This document shows, piece after piece, positions 1 through 9,071 of a stretch of 11,399 nt of DNA. This DNA is from Smittium culicis. Taxonomy: Eukaryota; Kickxellomycota; Harpellomycetes; Harpellales; Legeriomycetaceae. The stretch covers positions 1 to 11,399 of the forward strand of contig LSSN01005785.1 in assembly GCA_001970855.1 (NCBI GenBank), in the 5' to 3' direction. The notes under the pieces are model-generated. The model saw nothing but the letters and a program-made list of their open reading frames with translations, searched no databases and was not told the DNA's origin. A program made the translations under genes and the position numbers. Numbering within the stretch: position 1 is the first letter of the stretch; each line of letters opens with the position of its first letter.

Positions 1-953
1 GCAGTTAGAGTTGGAAATGAAGTTTCCAACCCCACTGAATACCTCTGTGGAGTGCGGCAAGGATGCCTAGCCTCGCCGATACTCTTCGATTTTTATATTA
101 ATGATATATTCAAGAACGTACGAGTTGTGCGGGTGCGTGGGCTCACCTCGCGCATACCTGGATTACTGTTTGCCGACGATACCGTGCTATTGGCCGAATC
201 ATCAGCCGATTTACAAATCGCACTGGATACCATAACCGAATAGTCGGACACTTGGGAAATGGCTGTGAATGCCTCCAAGTGCGGGATAATGACTATAAGC
301 GGGGAGATGACTACTGATATGACCCTGCAGGGCCAAAAAGTCAACTCCACCGACCAGTACACCTACTTGGGCTATATTATGAATAGCAAGTGGGATGTAT
401 CTGGGACGATAAAAAACAACAAAAATAAATTCAGGGAGGCTGTATACGCTGCATACAGCTTCCTGAGACGGTCTGATGTGCTCACAGCACTAAAAATAAA
501 GTTCATCAATTCGGTTCTGATGCCGATTGGATGTTACGGTGGGGAGACATTTGGCATGAGAGAAGCCAGATGCAAGCCCATACAGTCAGAAATCGACAAG
601 GCGATCCGAATGATTATCAACGTCCCGAAATCAGCGGCTATGAAGCGCATCAGGGACGAACTGGGAATTAATTTCAGCGTTCATGCGCACCAGCACAGCC
701 CGTGAGCGTCCGGTGGATCAAAAAATTTTGCTCTCAAAATTAAAACGGTCAGACTATCATCACGATAGTCGACCGGAAACGACGAAATAACCGGTCTGTC
801 ATCCATCGGTGGACGTTGGACCGGAAAATCGGGAAAAAAGGCAACTGGGTTGACCTTCAAGTAATGTATCCGGATCTGAAGCTGGGACTTCAAAACATTC
901 GGAAAATGCGAATGGACACATTACGTACCGTCCAGTGGGTATGGAGCTGCTAG
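1..953 (+). pseudogene. Non-LTR retrotransposon reverse transcriptase, 3' part, broken
   Basis: This is the C-terminal part of a LINE-type reverse transcriptase, the enzyme that copies the element's RNA into a nicked chromosomal target. Reading frame 1 runs from base 1 to a TGA at 703-705. It shows palm motif B (RQGCLASP, 55-78), motif C (FADD, 169-180) and the usual following blocks NASKCG (271-288) and YLGY (364-375). Motif A and everything N-terminal lie outside the window. A TAG at 241-243 interrupts the frame where relatives usually carry tryptophan in this block. Similarity then appears to move to frame 2 (ARERP, near 698-712; stop at 788-790) and to frame 3 (744-953, with WVDLQVMYPDLKLG), so at least two frameshifts are inferred. 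GC is far higher than in the DNA after about 980. It cannot make a working enzyme. The family call is firm. The frame 2 and 3 continuation rests on residue style and composition. Confidence 0.85.
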
Positions 954-1068
954 AGCGGAGAAGTGGGGTTGGTTGAACAATTATTTTTGTTTTACTTTTT
1001 TAACTTTTTAAATATTTTTTAGTATACTTTTTAATTATGTTTAATAAACTCTATGAGAAAAAAATAAA
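954..1068 (+). other. Possible retrotransposon 3' tail with AATAAA signals
   Basis: Directly after the reverse transcriptase fragment the sequence becomes T-rich. It carries two AATAAA hexamers (1043-1048 and 1063-1068), the second inside an A-rich run that begins near 1057. This fits a LINE 3' untranslated region with a worn poly(A) tail. The surrounding DNA is so AT-rich that AATAAA is common by chance. No target-site duplication can be shown because the 5' end is missing. Confidence 0.25.
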
Positions 1069-3420
1069 TTGCAAAATTCGATTACTTTGATAATTTCAAT
1101 TATTTTAGATATCAAAATTACTAAAATAAATAAGATTCCCATGATAATTTTATATAGTTATATTAATTTATTTTTATAATATAATTATAATATATGCTGT
1201 TTTTAGTGAATTTTATAATATCATTTCTTTCTTTTTTTATCCATAGATTCATACCCATGTAGAGCACTTTTTTCTATTTCTAACTTGTTATATCCTTTTA
1301 CTATATAGTGAACAACTATGCTTATTGAATTTTTCTGGGAGTTGAACCGAATATGAATTTTGATGCCTCATGATATTTATGTTTTATTTCATTAGATATT
1401 ATCATTATATAAGAGCCATAACTCTTTCTTATGCTAATTTTTTTCTTTTGCTAAATTTCATATCAGCGATATGATAAATCTTTTCAATTTTATTATTTTT
1501 ACTGAATTTAATTCTTTACAGATTATAATTAAATTTACTACGCGTATATTAATAAAGTAGAAAAATACTCTGTTAACATTTACAACTTTTTCTTTAAAGT
1601 CCATATATATTACTGGGTTGGTCAAATTTATCTACCGAGTTTATAATTAAATTATTAATACATATCATCTCAGTTTTAATAAATTCTTCAATAATTATTC
1701 TTTCGGACCTTCCCGGTATCAAAGATAAAATCGAAGGATAGTGATACGTTTAAATCAAATGAACAGGATTAATTTCCATTTATTTCAATTCAAATATACA
1801 AATTTCGCTCATATATGAATCCAAATCCCAATTTTTAAGCCTTTTATTATTAGAATATTTTGGAATGTGCCTGTGATTTGACCTAACCATTCCGCAATTG
1901 TAGTTACCGATTTTTTTTTTGGTATTCCATATGCGTGACTGAAGTAAAATAATTATCAATAAAAATCATATATTTTTTTTTTTGTTTAATTTTAAAAAAA
2001 TATTTTACAACTCGAAAAGCTAAATTTTTTTTGATTTCTGGTTTTGTATTTTACATTGCTAATTTAAAAATAATAACAATAACCAGTTTTTTCAGCTAAA
2101 ATTTGTACCTTAAACACCCTTTTTATGAGCTTATTAGGAAATATTGCTTGAATCCTATTCCTTCTTTGAATTTAATGATAGTTTCGTTGATTGAAACAGT
2201 CTGGTGAAGCAAATATCTTGGAGAATTCCAAGTTCTCCACCTATTTTTATTTTTTTATTTATTATTCGCTATGGATTTTTTTGGGTTCAATTGATGAGTT
2301 ATAAAATAAAGTTTATATGGTTTTGTGATTTTATGATTTTATTTTATTTCTCCTTTTTTCAATATCTTTCTTATATTATGGAAATTAATCTATTTTTATA
2401 TAGAATTGAAATATTTAGCCATTCCAAGTCAGAAAAAAAATTTTGCTGATTTTTTAAAAGCTTATATATATAAAGCTGAGTATATGAACTTTGTATAATA
2501 TAATATAATTTAAATATAGAATAATAATAATATAAAAATTAAGATCAGATCACATCGCCAAAATTTCTCTTTATAAAAAAAACTACAAAGAACTTCCTTT
2601 GTATAAAAAAAAGTGAAGGTCTTTTGAATTTGATCTCGATTGAAGTCACCTTGAGAATTAAGAAAGATTCTCTTTGTATTCTAAATTCCCTACGACAAAT
2701 AATTTTTTTTAAATTTTTTTTTGATAATTTCAAAAAAATTCCTTATTTTATACAAATTTTTTATTCAATTCATATTCAATTCATATCCAAAACATTATTA
2801 TTGATGCTACTATTGGTGGAATTTTGGGTTTGAATAATTTCAGAATAATTAGTATTATTATAGTTAATATTATTAATATAATTTTTTTAAAAATCATGAA
2901 TGTTATCGTCTATATTAAGATTAGATAATATATATTCAGTTATTTTGGAGCTTATAATATTAGATATGTTATTATAATGAAAAAATATATTTGTAATTCA
3001 ATAATCTCTATATTCAGATAATTTTTTAGCTCCAATAATTAAATTAATCCCTATAAATTTTTTAAATTCATTTAGAAATACCTCTAATTGAGATTTAGTT
3101 TTAGAAAATTTAGAATTTGCACAATAATTATTATTGAAAAATATTTCATTAAGTAGAGTATCAGTAAAAAACAAATTAAAAATTTTTTATGGAAATAAAT
3201 TTTCGATGCCAAAGTTAAATTGATGAACTCTCTCTATAATTAAAATTATCATATATATTTTGAGATTAAATCTATTTTCCTATGGGCTCATAAAATATTT
3301 TTTGCAAAATTAATACTTGAGGTAAAGTTATTTCATTTAATAATCAATCGAAATAATTATTATATGAGAAAATATCCTAGTTTAAAATAAATTTATCATT
3401 TGAGAAATTATCAATTATTT
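1069..3420. other. AT-rich gene desert
   Basis: This stretch has very low GC with long A and T runs and stop codons in all frames. The longest open frames (for example 2204-2449 on the plus strand and 2545-2733 on the minus strand) start at non-ATG codons or consist of low-complexity F/I/K/L residues, so I regard them as chance. Short hairpins exist, such as TACAAAG 2584-2590 with CTTTGTA 2597-2603, but at this composition they are expected. I see no tRNA, no splice-linked exon and no recognisable protein. Confidence 0.6.
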
Positions 3421-3979
3421 ATCCTGGCTCAGATTGAAAAATAAAGCCAAGGTCATGAGTAAACGAGTGATTTTCGCTATCAATTTTATAATCTTCAAAA
3501 AAATAGCTTATTATTAATAAAAAATATTTTATAGCTATTCAATGTAAATTAAATTTCAAAAAAACTTATTAATTTAAAATTACATTTTATTATTAAATAA
3601 AATAAAATTATTAGTAATAATAAAATTAAATTAAATAATAGTAATAGATTATGATCATATAAAATCATAAATTACAGAAAAAAAAGAGAATGATGCACAT
3701 TAAAATGCTAAAATATTAATAAATATAATAACTTATAAAGTTTAGAATGAAATATTATATCTCAAAATAGTTAATTAATTATCACTGATGGAAACAAAAA
3801 ACAAAAAACAAAAGTCTATCTTGAAGCGTGAAAGTATCCAAAATCAAACATTGTATAGTATGATTGTGGTAATAAGACGTTACAATGTTGTATTTTCAAC
3901 TTATATTTTTTTGCTTAGTATTTGTTAGTGCCAATGGAATAGCCGAAAAATAGTCTACATCTGAGCGGGAAAGGTCCCG
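3421..3979 (+). pseudogene. Possible small-subunit rRNA 5' domain relic (organelle type)
   Basis: Bases 3421-3438 (ATCCTGGCTCAGATTGAA) are identical to the near-universal 5' end of bacterial-type 16S rRNA, the site of the 27F primer plus the following helix. The upstream TTT also fits, with one base missing between them. About 15 bases later, CATGAGTAAACGAG (3454-3467) resembles the CATGCAAGTCAAACGAG that follows in 16S and mitochondrial rRNA. Much further on, GTGCCA at 3928-3933 and AGCCG at 3941-3945 recall the 530 loop, at roughly the expected distance of about 500 bases, but with extra bases inside a loop that is normally invariant. Later universal blocks (near 790, 910 and 1400 in E. coli numbering) are not visible. 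An old nuclear copy of mitochondrial DNA is the simplest reading. The first block is solid and the rest is tentative. Strand follows the match. Confidence 0.35.
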
Positions 3980-4009
3980 TAAATATAACATATGTCGTAG
4001 AATCACGAC
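3966..4009. repeat. Two adjacent short hairpins
   Basis: CGGGA (3966-3970) pairs with TCCCG (3975-3979) across a 4-base loop. GTCGT (3994-3998) pairs with ACGAC (4005-4009) across a 6-base loop. They hold most of the G and C of this AT-rich stretch, so they are more likely a relic of structured RNA or mobile DNA than random. They lie just downstream of the rRNA-like motifs and just upstream of a larger palindrome. Confidence 0.5.
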
Positions 4010-4031
4010 TATATTAATTCATTAGTAAAAT

Positions 4032-4133
4032 CCCTTTTTGGAAAATCTCTTTAGTTTTTTTCCTTTGTAGAAAGAGATCTATCAACTTTTCTTTCTACAA
4101 AGAGTTTTTTATAAAGAGATAGAAAACAAGGGG
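4032..4133. repeat. About 100-bp imperfect palindrome
   Basis: Arms 4032-4074 and 4091-4133 align as inverted repeats over 43 bases without a gap. The inner 12 bases (CTTTGTAGAAAG 4063-4074 with CTTTCTACAAAG 4091-4102) are perfect. A second perfect block pairs ATCTCTTT 4045-4052 with AAAGAGAT 4113-4120. CCC at the outer end pairs with GGG. The bases between the two perfect blocks are T-rich on both arms and do not pair. It could be a small foldback element or an RNA hairpin. Its right end lies 8 bases before the minisatellite. Confidence 0.7.
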
Positions 4134-4141
4134 TTTATATC

Positions 4142-4246
4142 AATTTTATATTAATTTTATATTAATTTTATATTAATTTTATATTAATTTTATATTAATT
4201 TTATGTTAATTTTATATTAATTTTATATTAATTTTATATTAATTTT
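4142..4246. repeat. 11-bp minisatellite, nine and a half copies
   Basis: The unit AATTTTATATT is repeated nine times without a gap from 4142 to 4240, and a partial tenth unit follows. Only the sixth unit differs, with G in place of A at 4205. The near-perfect identity means the array expanded recently or is being homogenised, unlike the worn sequence around it. Confidence 0.95.
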
Positions 4247-5925
4247 TATCTTATTTTATTTTACACACATACTACTTTACAGGATATTATATTTTAAAGT
4301 TTACGCCTGATCTATGAGTGTTTCAGAATTTATAAAGATAAAAGAAAAAATAGTTTTTTCTCTAGTTCATTATAAAAGAAAAGCCAAATCACTTTTTTTA
4401 AAAAGATAGACTTTTTATCATTAAAGAAAAATCAATAACTTATTAAAATCACATATAAAGCAAATAAAAGTATCAAAGAGATTTAAACCCCAAATTTAAC
4501 ACTTTTGAAATAAGTGCATGACACAACTTTATTAAATTAAGATAAAGTTAGCCTCAACAAGCTTGGGTAAACTCACGGCGACACATAATGCAAAAAAAAT
4601 TTTTCCATTGAATTTTTTTATACTTTTACTGCTCTGTACTTTTCAATAGAACTGCTTATACCTATTCAAGTTAGTATCTTCAGTACAAAAATTTTATTTT
4701 CTTGCAACTATAGTTACCAATTTTACAAAATTCTATTCCGATTTATTCTTTTATAACTCTAGTTTGAATTAGTTTTATTATTATTATTATTATTTTTTGC
4801 AAATGCAATAAAATGTAATTTGTGTATTAAATTTAGTTATCACCTTCATTCTCTTAATTTTTTTTACAAATTTATACAATTTCCATTATAACTATTATTA
4901 AGTATTTGTTTCTTATATTTTCGAGAGACCATTTTTACAAATATTGATTCATAATAACTATAAATTCCCAACATTAGTTTTTATATCCTCTTAACCATCA
5001 TAGTAATTTTTAATTTATTTTATATAATCTTATTTATTTTTTTTATATTTTTTTGAAATAAATTTAATTTCCATAACGCAATGTATACTCAATTTTATTT
5101 TAATTTTTTTCTTTTAGAAATTTTTATTTGCTTTAATACGATTTTTTTTAAGTGACTGCTTTCAAGATTTATTATAATTTAATCAAGTTCTTCAATATAA
5201 CCAATAAAATAAGTTCATTGTACAAATACTAATCGAGCTTTAGATTTTGATCATTATTTATAATTTTAAAGTGGATGTTGTCTCTTCAAAAAGGGGTTCA
5301 ATTTTTTTGCTTAAATTAAATAAAAACATTTTAAATCCACCAAATATTATATAAAAATCTGTACATATTAAAAGATTTATCTAATAAAGACTTGTATTAT
5401 ATATTTTTCTGTATAATTTTTTTTTTAATTAGTGGTTACAATTAAGAATATATTAATAAATAAATAAAATTTAGTTAGTGCATGATTTCGTTTAAATTTA
5501 ACTCGAGTCATTTAGATCAATTTTTTTAAATATTTTTAAACACTTTGTGAATTTCATTTGATTTCATTTTACCCAGAAAAATTTATAATTAGGTTTTTTT
5601 CCCTCAATTTATTCATCTGCAGAGTGCTTACAAGTACAGCCGAAACACCATTCAGTTTTTTTTTTTTTTTGAATTGATTTAATCTATATTATTGAGCAGT
5701 TTGGAAAGCTATTTGTAGCAATTTATAATGATTAAAAAAAACAAAAATATCTAAAGAATAAAATAGATTAAGCAAAAAACAAAATTAATTTCGGTAGACT
5801 ATTTTTAGCCTGCTTAACATGATCACAAATTTTTAAAACCCGTAAGAATGAAATACCTTGTTGTAGTTTAGGAGCTTATGTAGTGTAAGTTTCTAAGTAT
5901 ACTATACTAAAATTTCACATAGAGT
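4247..5925. other. AT-rich gene desert
   Basis: I see no supportable gene. Small items are a TTA trinucleotide run of about six units (4775-4793) and a perfect 8-bp inverted repeat (AACTTTAT 4525-4532 with ATAAAGTT 4542-4549, 9-base loop). GC rises slightly around 4550-4590, with no identifiable product. Long T tracts occur throughout. Confidence 0.6.
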
Positions 5926-5953
5926 TTCACTATCCTTGGCCGGGGATAGTGAA
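5926..5953. repeat. 10-bp perfect hairpin with GC-rich loop
   Basis: TTCACTATCC (5926-5935) is followed by TTGGCCGG and then GGATAGTGAA (5944-5953). The stem is perfect and the loop can pair further through GGCC and G-T pairs. It sits exactly where GC jumps from the AT-rich desert to the island that follows, so it may mark the end of an inserted element. Confidence 0.8.
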
Positions 5954-6360
5954 TGCAACGACTAGCGATTCGGAGAACAGCGATTCCAGAGGAGGACCAT
6001 ATAGAAACAGGAAGAACCATATCGTTAGGCACAGTCTGAGAAAACATCTGTGCACAAGTCCAGCGGTCGACAGAAATACGGATCCCAGCCGTTTAGCAAT
6101 TTATTGTAGGAGATCCAGATCGATCATTCAGACGTTTGGGTAGGAGCCTATTTTTTATTAATCCTGTTAGATGTAGGCCCTTGCTAGGGGCTCGATGTTC
6201 CCAAATAATTCAATTTTGTTGGAATGGGCATAATTCCATGACTGCTTGTAACTTCAGTCATCCAGCCTACTTGAAGCAATTCCTGGGTGGATCTATCAAA
6301 TTATATATTGATCTCATTTCCCTTCAAGATACACAGTTGGTACATCGATACAGGAGCTTT
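5944..6360. other. GC-raised island of unknown origin
   Basis: The base composition here is close to that of the coding regions, roughly half G+C in the first 180 bases by eye, and then declines. A frame open on the plus strand to a TAG at 6141-6143 would read about 64 residues. They are rich in S, R and N (SDSENSDSRGG, then CRRSRS) and lack an ATG start; a second frame overlaps it to 6507. On the minus strand another frame stays open through 5941-6100. None matches a family I know. Short hairpins recur, for example ATGACTG 6238-6244 with CAGTCAT 6255-6261. It is probably a decayed mobile element or old coding DNA. A structured RNA is also possible. Confidence 0.45.
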
Positions 6361-6390
6361 TTTGTATTAGGATATTCGCTTTTTTTATGT

Positions 6391-6416
6391 CTTGTACAAA
6401 CTTGTACAAACTTGTA
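6391..6416. repeat. 10-bp tandem repeat, 2.6 copies
   Basis: CTTGTACAAA occurs twice in direct succession (6391-6410), followed by CTTGTA. Each unit contains the self-complementary 8-mer TTGTACAA. It lies between the GC-raised island and the repeat nest. Confidence 0.85.
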
Positions 6417-6480
6417 TATTTTTTTATTTACTTTACATTTTAGCTTCTGTTATATTTATTGTATCAATGAAATTATGTTT

Positions 6481-6671
6481 AGCCCTTTACCGCGCAACAG
6501 CCTTTAAAAAAGCAATAAATTGATTTTTGTACGGATTTTAAGTATGGGTATTATTTGCTACTGATGTTTGTAATCCAATAGATTGACGAATATTAGAATT
6601 TAACTTTTTTATTTGAGCTTAATTGAGTATACTTAATTGATCAAAAATATTCAACAGTCAATGAAATGGTC
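6481..6671 (+). repeat. Repeat family copy 1 (direct)
   Basis: This copy starts with AGCCCTTTACCG and aligns along its whole length with the copy that follows at once. The two units have the same length (191 bases). Best-kept blocks are the first 35 bases, GACGAAT..TTAGAATTTAA near 6587-6604, and GATCAAAAA near 6640-6648. Its 3' end (TCAATGAAATGG) has lost the AAAAGGG end seen in the other copies. No coding frame is shared between copies, so this is non-coding repeat DNA. Confidence 0.65.
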
Positions 6672-6862
6672 AACCCTTTCCCGTCCAACACTTTTTGAAA
6701 AAATGAATTGTTTTATTCGTTTATGATTTTTAATTAAGATATTTATTTGTCGATACTATAATATACCAATTATTGATTGATTCTCGGAATTAAATTATTT
6801 TTATACAATTCAGTTGACTAGATTTTGTAGATCAAAAACAGCCTACTGCCCACAAAAGGGTT
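6672..6862 (+). repeat. Repeat family copy 2 (direct, best preserved)
   Basis: The unit begins AACCCTTTCCC and ends CACAAAAGGGTT, so its two ends form an 8-bp inverted repeat (AACCCTTT 6672-6679 with AAAGGGTT 6855-6862). This is the pattern of a small non-autonomous DNA transposon. Its last 50 bases (6811-6860) match the inverted copy at 7021-7070 at about 42 of 50 positions by hand alignment. It abuts copy 1 on the left and an inverted partial copy on the right. Ends of the CCCTTT type are known in piggyBac-like elements, which insert at TTAA. That comparison is only a suggestion. Confidence 0.75.
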
Positions 6863-6948
6863 TAAACTAACCACGACAATAATTATAATTATAAATCACT
6901 GACGGATCAATAAATTTGTTTTATAAAAGCTATGACCAGGAGTAGGTT
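6863..6948 (-). repeat. Repeat family copy 3 (inverted, partial)
   Basis: Read on the minus strand, this stretch matches the first half of the unit: an AACC start at 6948, then the stretch around TTATTGATCCGTCAGTGATTT, then TTATTGTCG. Compare TATAAATCACTGACGGATCA at 6891-6910 with the equivalent stretch beginning at 7192. It abuts copy 2, so the 5' half of copy 2 and this copy can fold back on each other. Confidence 0.6.
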
Positions 6949-7020
6949 ATTGCTGCTGTGCTACGCAATCTAATCTAATCGAAAATAAGATTTTGGTATA
7001 CAGAAAATAAAGCCTCGTAT

Positions 7021-7251
7021 CCCTTTTCTGGGCAGTAGACTGTATTTGATCCACCAAATCTATCTAACTGAGTTCGATAATAGCAATATAGTTTCGAAAA
7101 GTTAGAAATTATTGGTATTATTATATTCGCTGAAAATTTATTTATAAAAATTATTGGTAATCATATAATAACAGCAAGTAATAAATACAGCTATAAATCA
7201 TTTACGAATCATCAAACTCGATTTTTTAAATAACTTTGAATGGGAAAGGTT
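7021..7251 (-). repeat. Repeat family copy 4 (inverted, 231 bp)
   Basis: Read on the minus strand, this copy starts AACCTTTCCC at 7251 and ends CTACTGCCCAGAAAAGGG at 7021. It aligns with copy 2 end to end, with one extra segment of about 40 bases that looks like an internal duplication: AATTATTGGTA occurs near 7108 and again near 7150. The outer end is followed by TTAA at 7250-7253, the target of piggyBac-like elements. Copies 2 and 4 together form a long inverted repeat with a 158-base spacer. Confidence 0.75.
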
Positions 7252-7289
7252 AATAAAAATATTTTTTAATTACCTAATGGTAAGTTTTG

Positions 7290-7400
7290 CTTGTTTATGG
7301 TGTATTTTATGAGGATAAAATATAATAAAATTATTAGCAATATTTTATAAATCATCTATAGCCAAACTTGTTTATGATAATTTCTGATACTATAGTGGTA
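7290..7400 (-). repeat. Possible further partial repeat copy
   Basis: AAAATTATTAGCAAT near 7328 and TATAAATCAT..AAACTTGTTT near 7347-7372 follow the order and spacing of the inverted unit (compare 7145-7225), with a short deletion. Both ends are unclear, so the coordinates are approximate. Confidence 0.3.
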
Positions 7401-9059
7401 AGACTCCTAAAAATTTTTTCTACTACAAGTTGTTTAAATGCTTATTAATTGCTATATAAATTATTAGAGTATGCTTGAAATGTTTCATTCAATCAAATAT
7501 ACTCGTTCAAATGAAATGCTATAATTTCATTAGCTTTGAAACTAAGTATATCTATCTCTCGTTAAAGCTTGCTTGCATTTACTTTACTCTATTATAGTTT
7601 TTAGTATTTTTTTTATCACGGAATTTAATTGGTACGATAAAAATAATAGAAACTGAGGTAAAGTAATATAATTTTAAGTAAAACTCATTTTTCTATTTGC
7701 ACTCTACTAGTTCAAAATTAACATAGAAAAATTGTAAAAAGTAAAAATGACATGATATGTTGGGCAAGAGAAGATTTATAACGGGGTGAATGAAACAGAG
7801 ATCATGTTTAATAATACTAACCTAGAAAGCAAACAAAAAGTAAGACCTGAAGAATTTAGACACTTTTTATTAACCGCGTCAGATTAATTTTATTCCTTAA
7901 AAAAAATAATAATTAAATAGCTACATAGGAGATAACACTTATTAAATCCACTTACCAGTGTCCAATTATTGTGATATAAAATAAAAAGCAATTTCAGATC
8001 CAAACTGAGTAAGATGACATGAATAAGTCGAGTAGAAATTACCTAAACTGAGTAAACGATAATAAGAAATTATAACACATATCCTAATATAGAATTCTCA
8101 GTAGTTATTATAGGAAATAAATATATTAAAAATATTGAATTTTTTTTATGACTGAATATTACTTGGTATTTTAACACTAGCCCATAGTAGAAGGGAACTA
8201 ATCAAGTTGGAATAGATTCAAATTCACTACGGTTTTTTTTTTAAATTTATATCTTTAAGCAAATGTTAGAGAATATAGAAAAGATTATGAAACTATTTAT
8301 TAGGTATAAAGCGAATTGTCTAAATTATATAATTATCACGAAAAGTGATTTTAACAAAAAAAAAAACAATAGGTTTATATTCAAGGGGAATAGAAAACTG
8401 AAACTGCCACACTCATACAGTACCAAATTTGAAACTGAGTACCAATTAAACTGGCTCAAAAAACTCGACTTCAAACTCTAAGCAGCCCTATATGATATTT
8501 TTTATATTATTGCGACAAAAATTAATAGCAAGATTATGACACTTTTCAATAAGTTTAGTAACTATTCAATATATACGAAACTTATCTTAGATGATCTAAA
8601 GTTTTTTGATTTTCATATCTGTATCACGCAAATATGAATAAAAGTTCGATACACATACATCAAATACCTGAAGCTATAAAAAATATAACTGTCAAATCAA
8701 ATCTTTTAAATGTGTAAAACTCCGCAGCTGTAATAGTTGAATATGGGAAATATATTGTGAAAAGCGTGAAGCGTTTGCTAGCAGGATGAAAAGTAAATTT
8801 TTTAAAAAAATTTATAGCACAACAGCTAGTTGCCAGCTTGTAAACAATAAAAAGACTTGAGATCAATCTCTGTTTAAAAATATTTGCATATAAATCCAAA
8901 CAAATCAACATTATCATTATCAGTTTTGATTCTATACTCAATATTTATTATTTATACATATAATTTATTTTAATAATACTAATTTAATTGTATTCGAAAT
9001 ATTGTACCTTATACATACCTGAAACTATTTTTTGATTTTGTTGCTAATTTAAAGACTGT
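7401..9059. other. AT-rich spacer upstream of the peptidase gene
   Basis: No supportable gene is present. A 72-codon ATG frame (8263-8481) and a 93-codon minus-strand frame (8660-8941, TTG start) have no recognisable domain, and I treat them as chance. A split inverted repeat lies at 7579-7595 and 7643-7666. AAACTGAGTAA occurs twice (8002-8012 and 8045-8055). No convincing TATA box or other core promoter can be told apart from the AT background before 9072. Confidence 0.5.
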
Positions 9060-9071
9060 TAATTAGAAAAT

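Noticed and set aside
681..893. Minus-strand frame over the reverse transcriptase end
   Set aside because: It is a shadow of the degraded reverse transcriptase coding DNA. The plus-strand frames show the meaningful residues.
2204..2449. 81-codon plus-strand frame containing SWRIPSSPPIF, recalling the C-terminal block of mitochondrial cytochrome oxidase subunit 1
   Set aside because: It has a GTG start, a low-complexity hydrophobic composition expected from AT-rich DNA, and no cox1 residues before or after the short block.
2566..2580. TCTCTTTATAAAAAA shared in inverse with 4105-4119
   Set aside because: At this AT content several 15-base matches are expected by chance in a window this size.
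2545..2733. 62-codon minus-strand frame
   Set aside because: It is almost entirely K, F, I, R and E from A/T runs and has no domain. A plus-strand frame through the same bases is equally meaningless.
4513..4590. Stretch recalling conserved large-subunit or late small-subunit rRNA blocks (CAACAAGC, GGTAAACTCACGG)
   Set aside because: The matches are short with several substitutions in normally fixed bases. They can be aligned to two different rRNA regions equally well, so they are not evidence.
8263..8481. 72-codon ATG frame before the peptidase gene
   Set aside because: It has an ATG and a slightly richer end (LPHSYSTKFETEYQLNWLKK), but no domain, no start context above background and an A run inside. 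It could be a relic, but I cannot support it as a gene.
8660..8941. 93-codon minus-strand frame with hydrophobic segments
   Set aside because: It has a TTG start, low complexity and no family resemblance. Frames of this length arise by chance where stop codons happen to be sparse.
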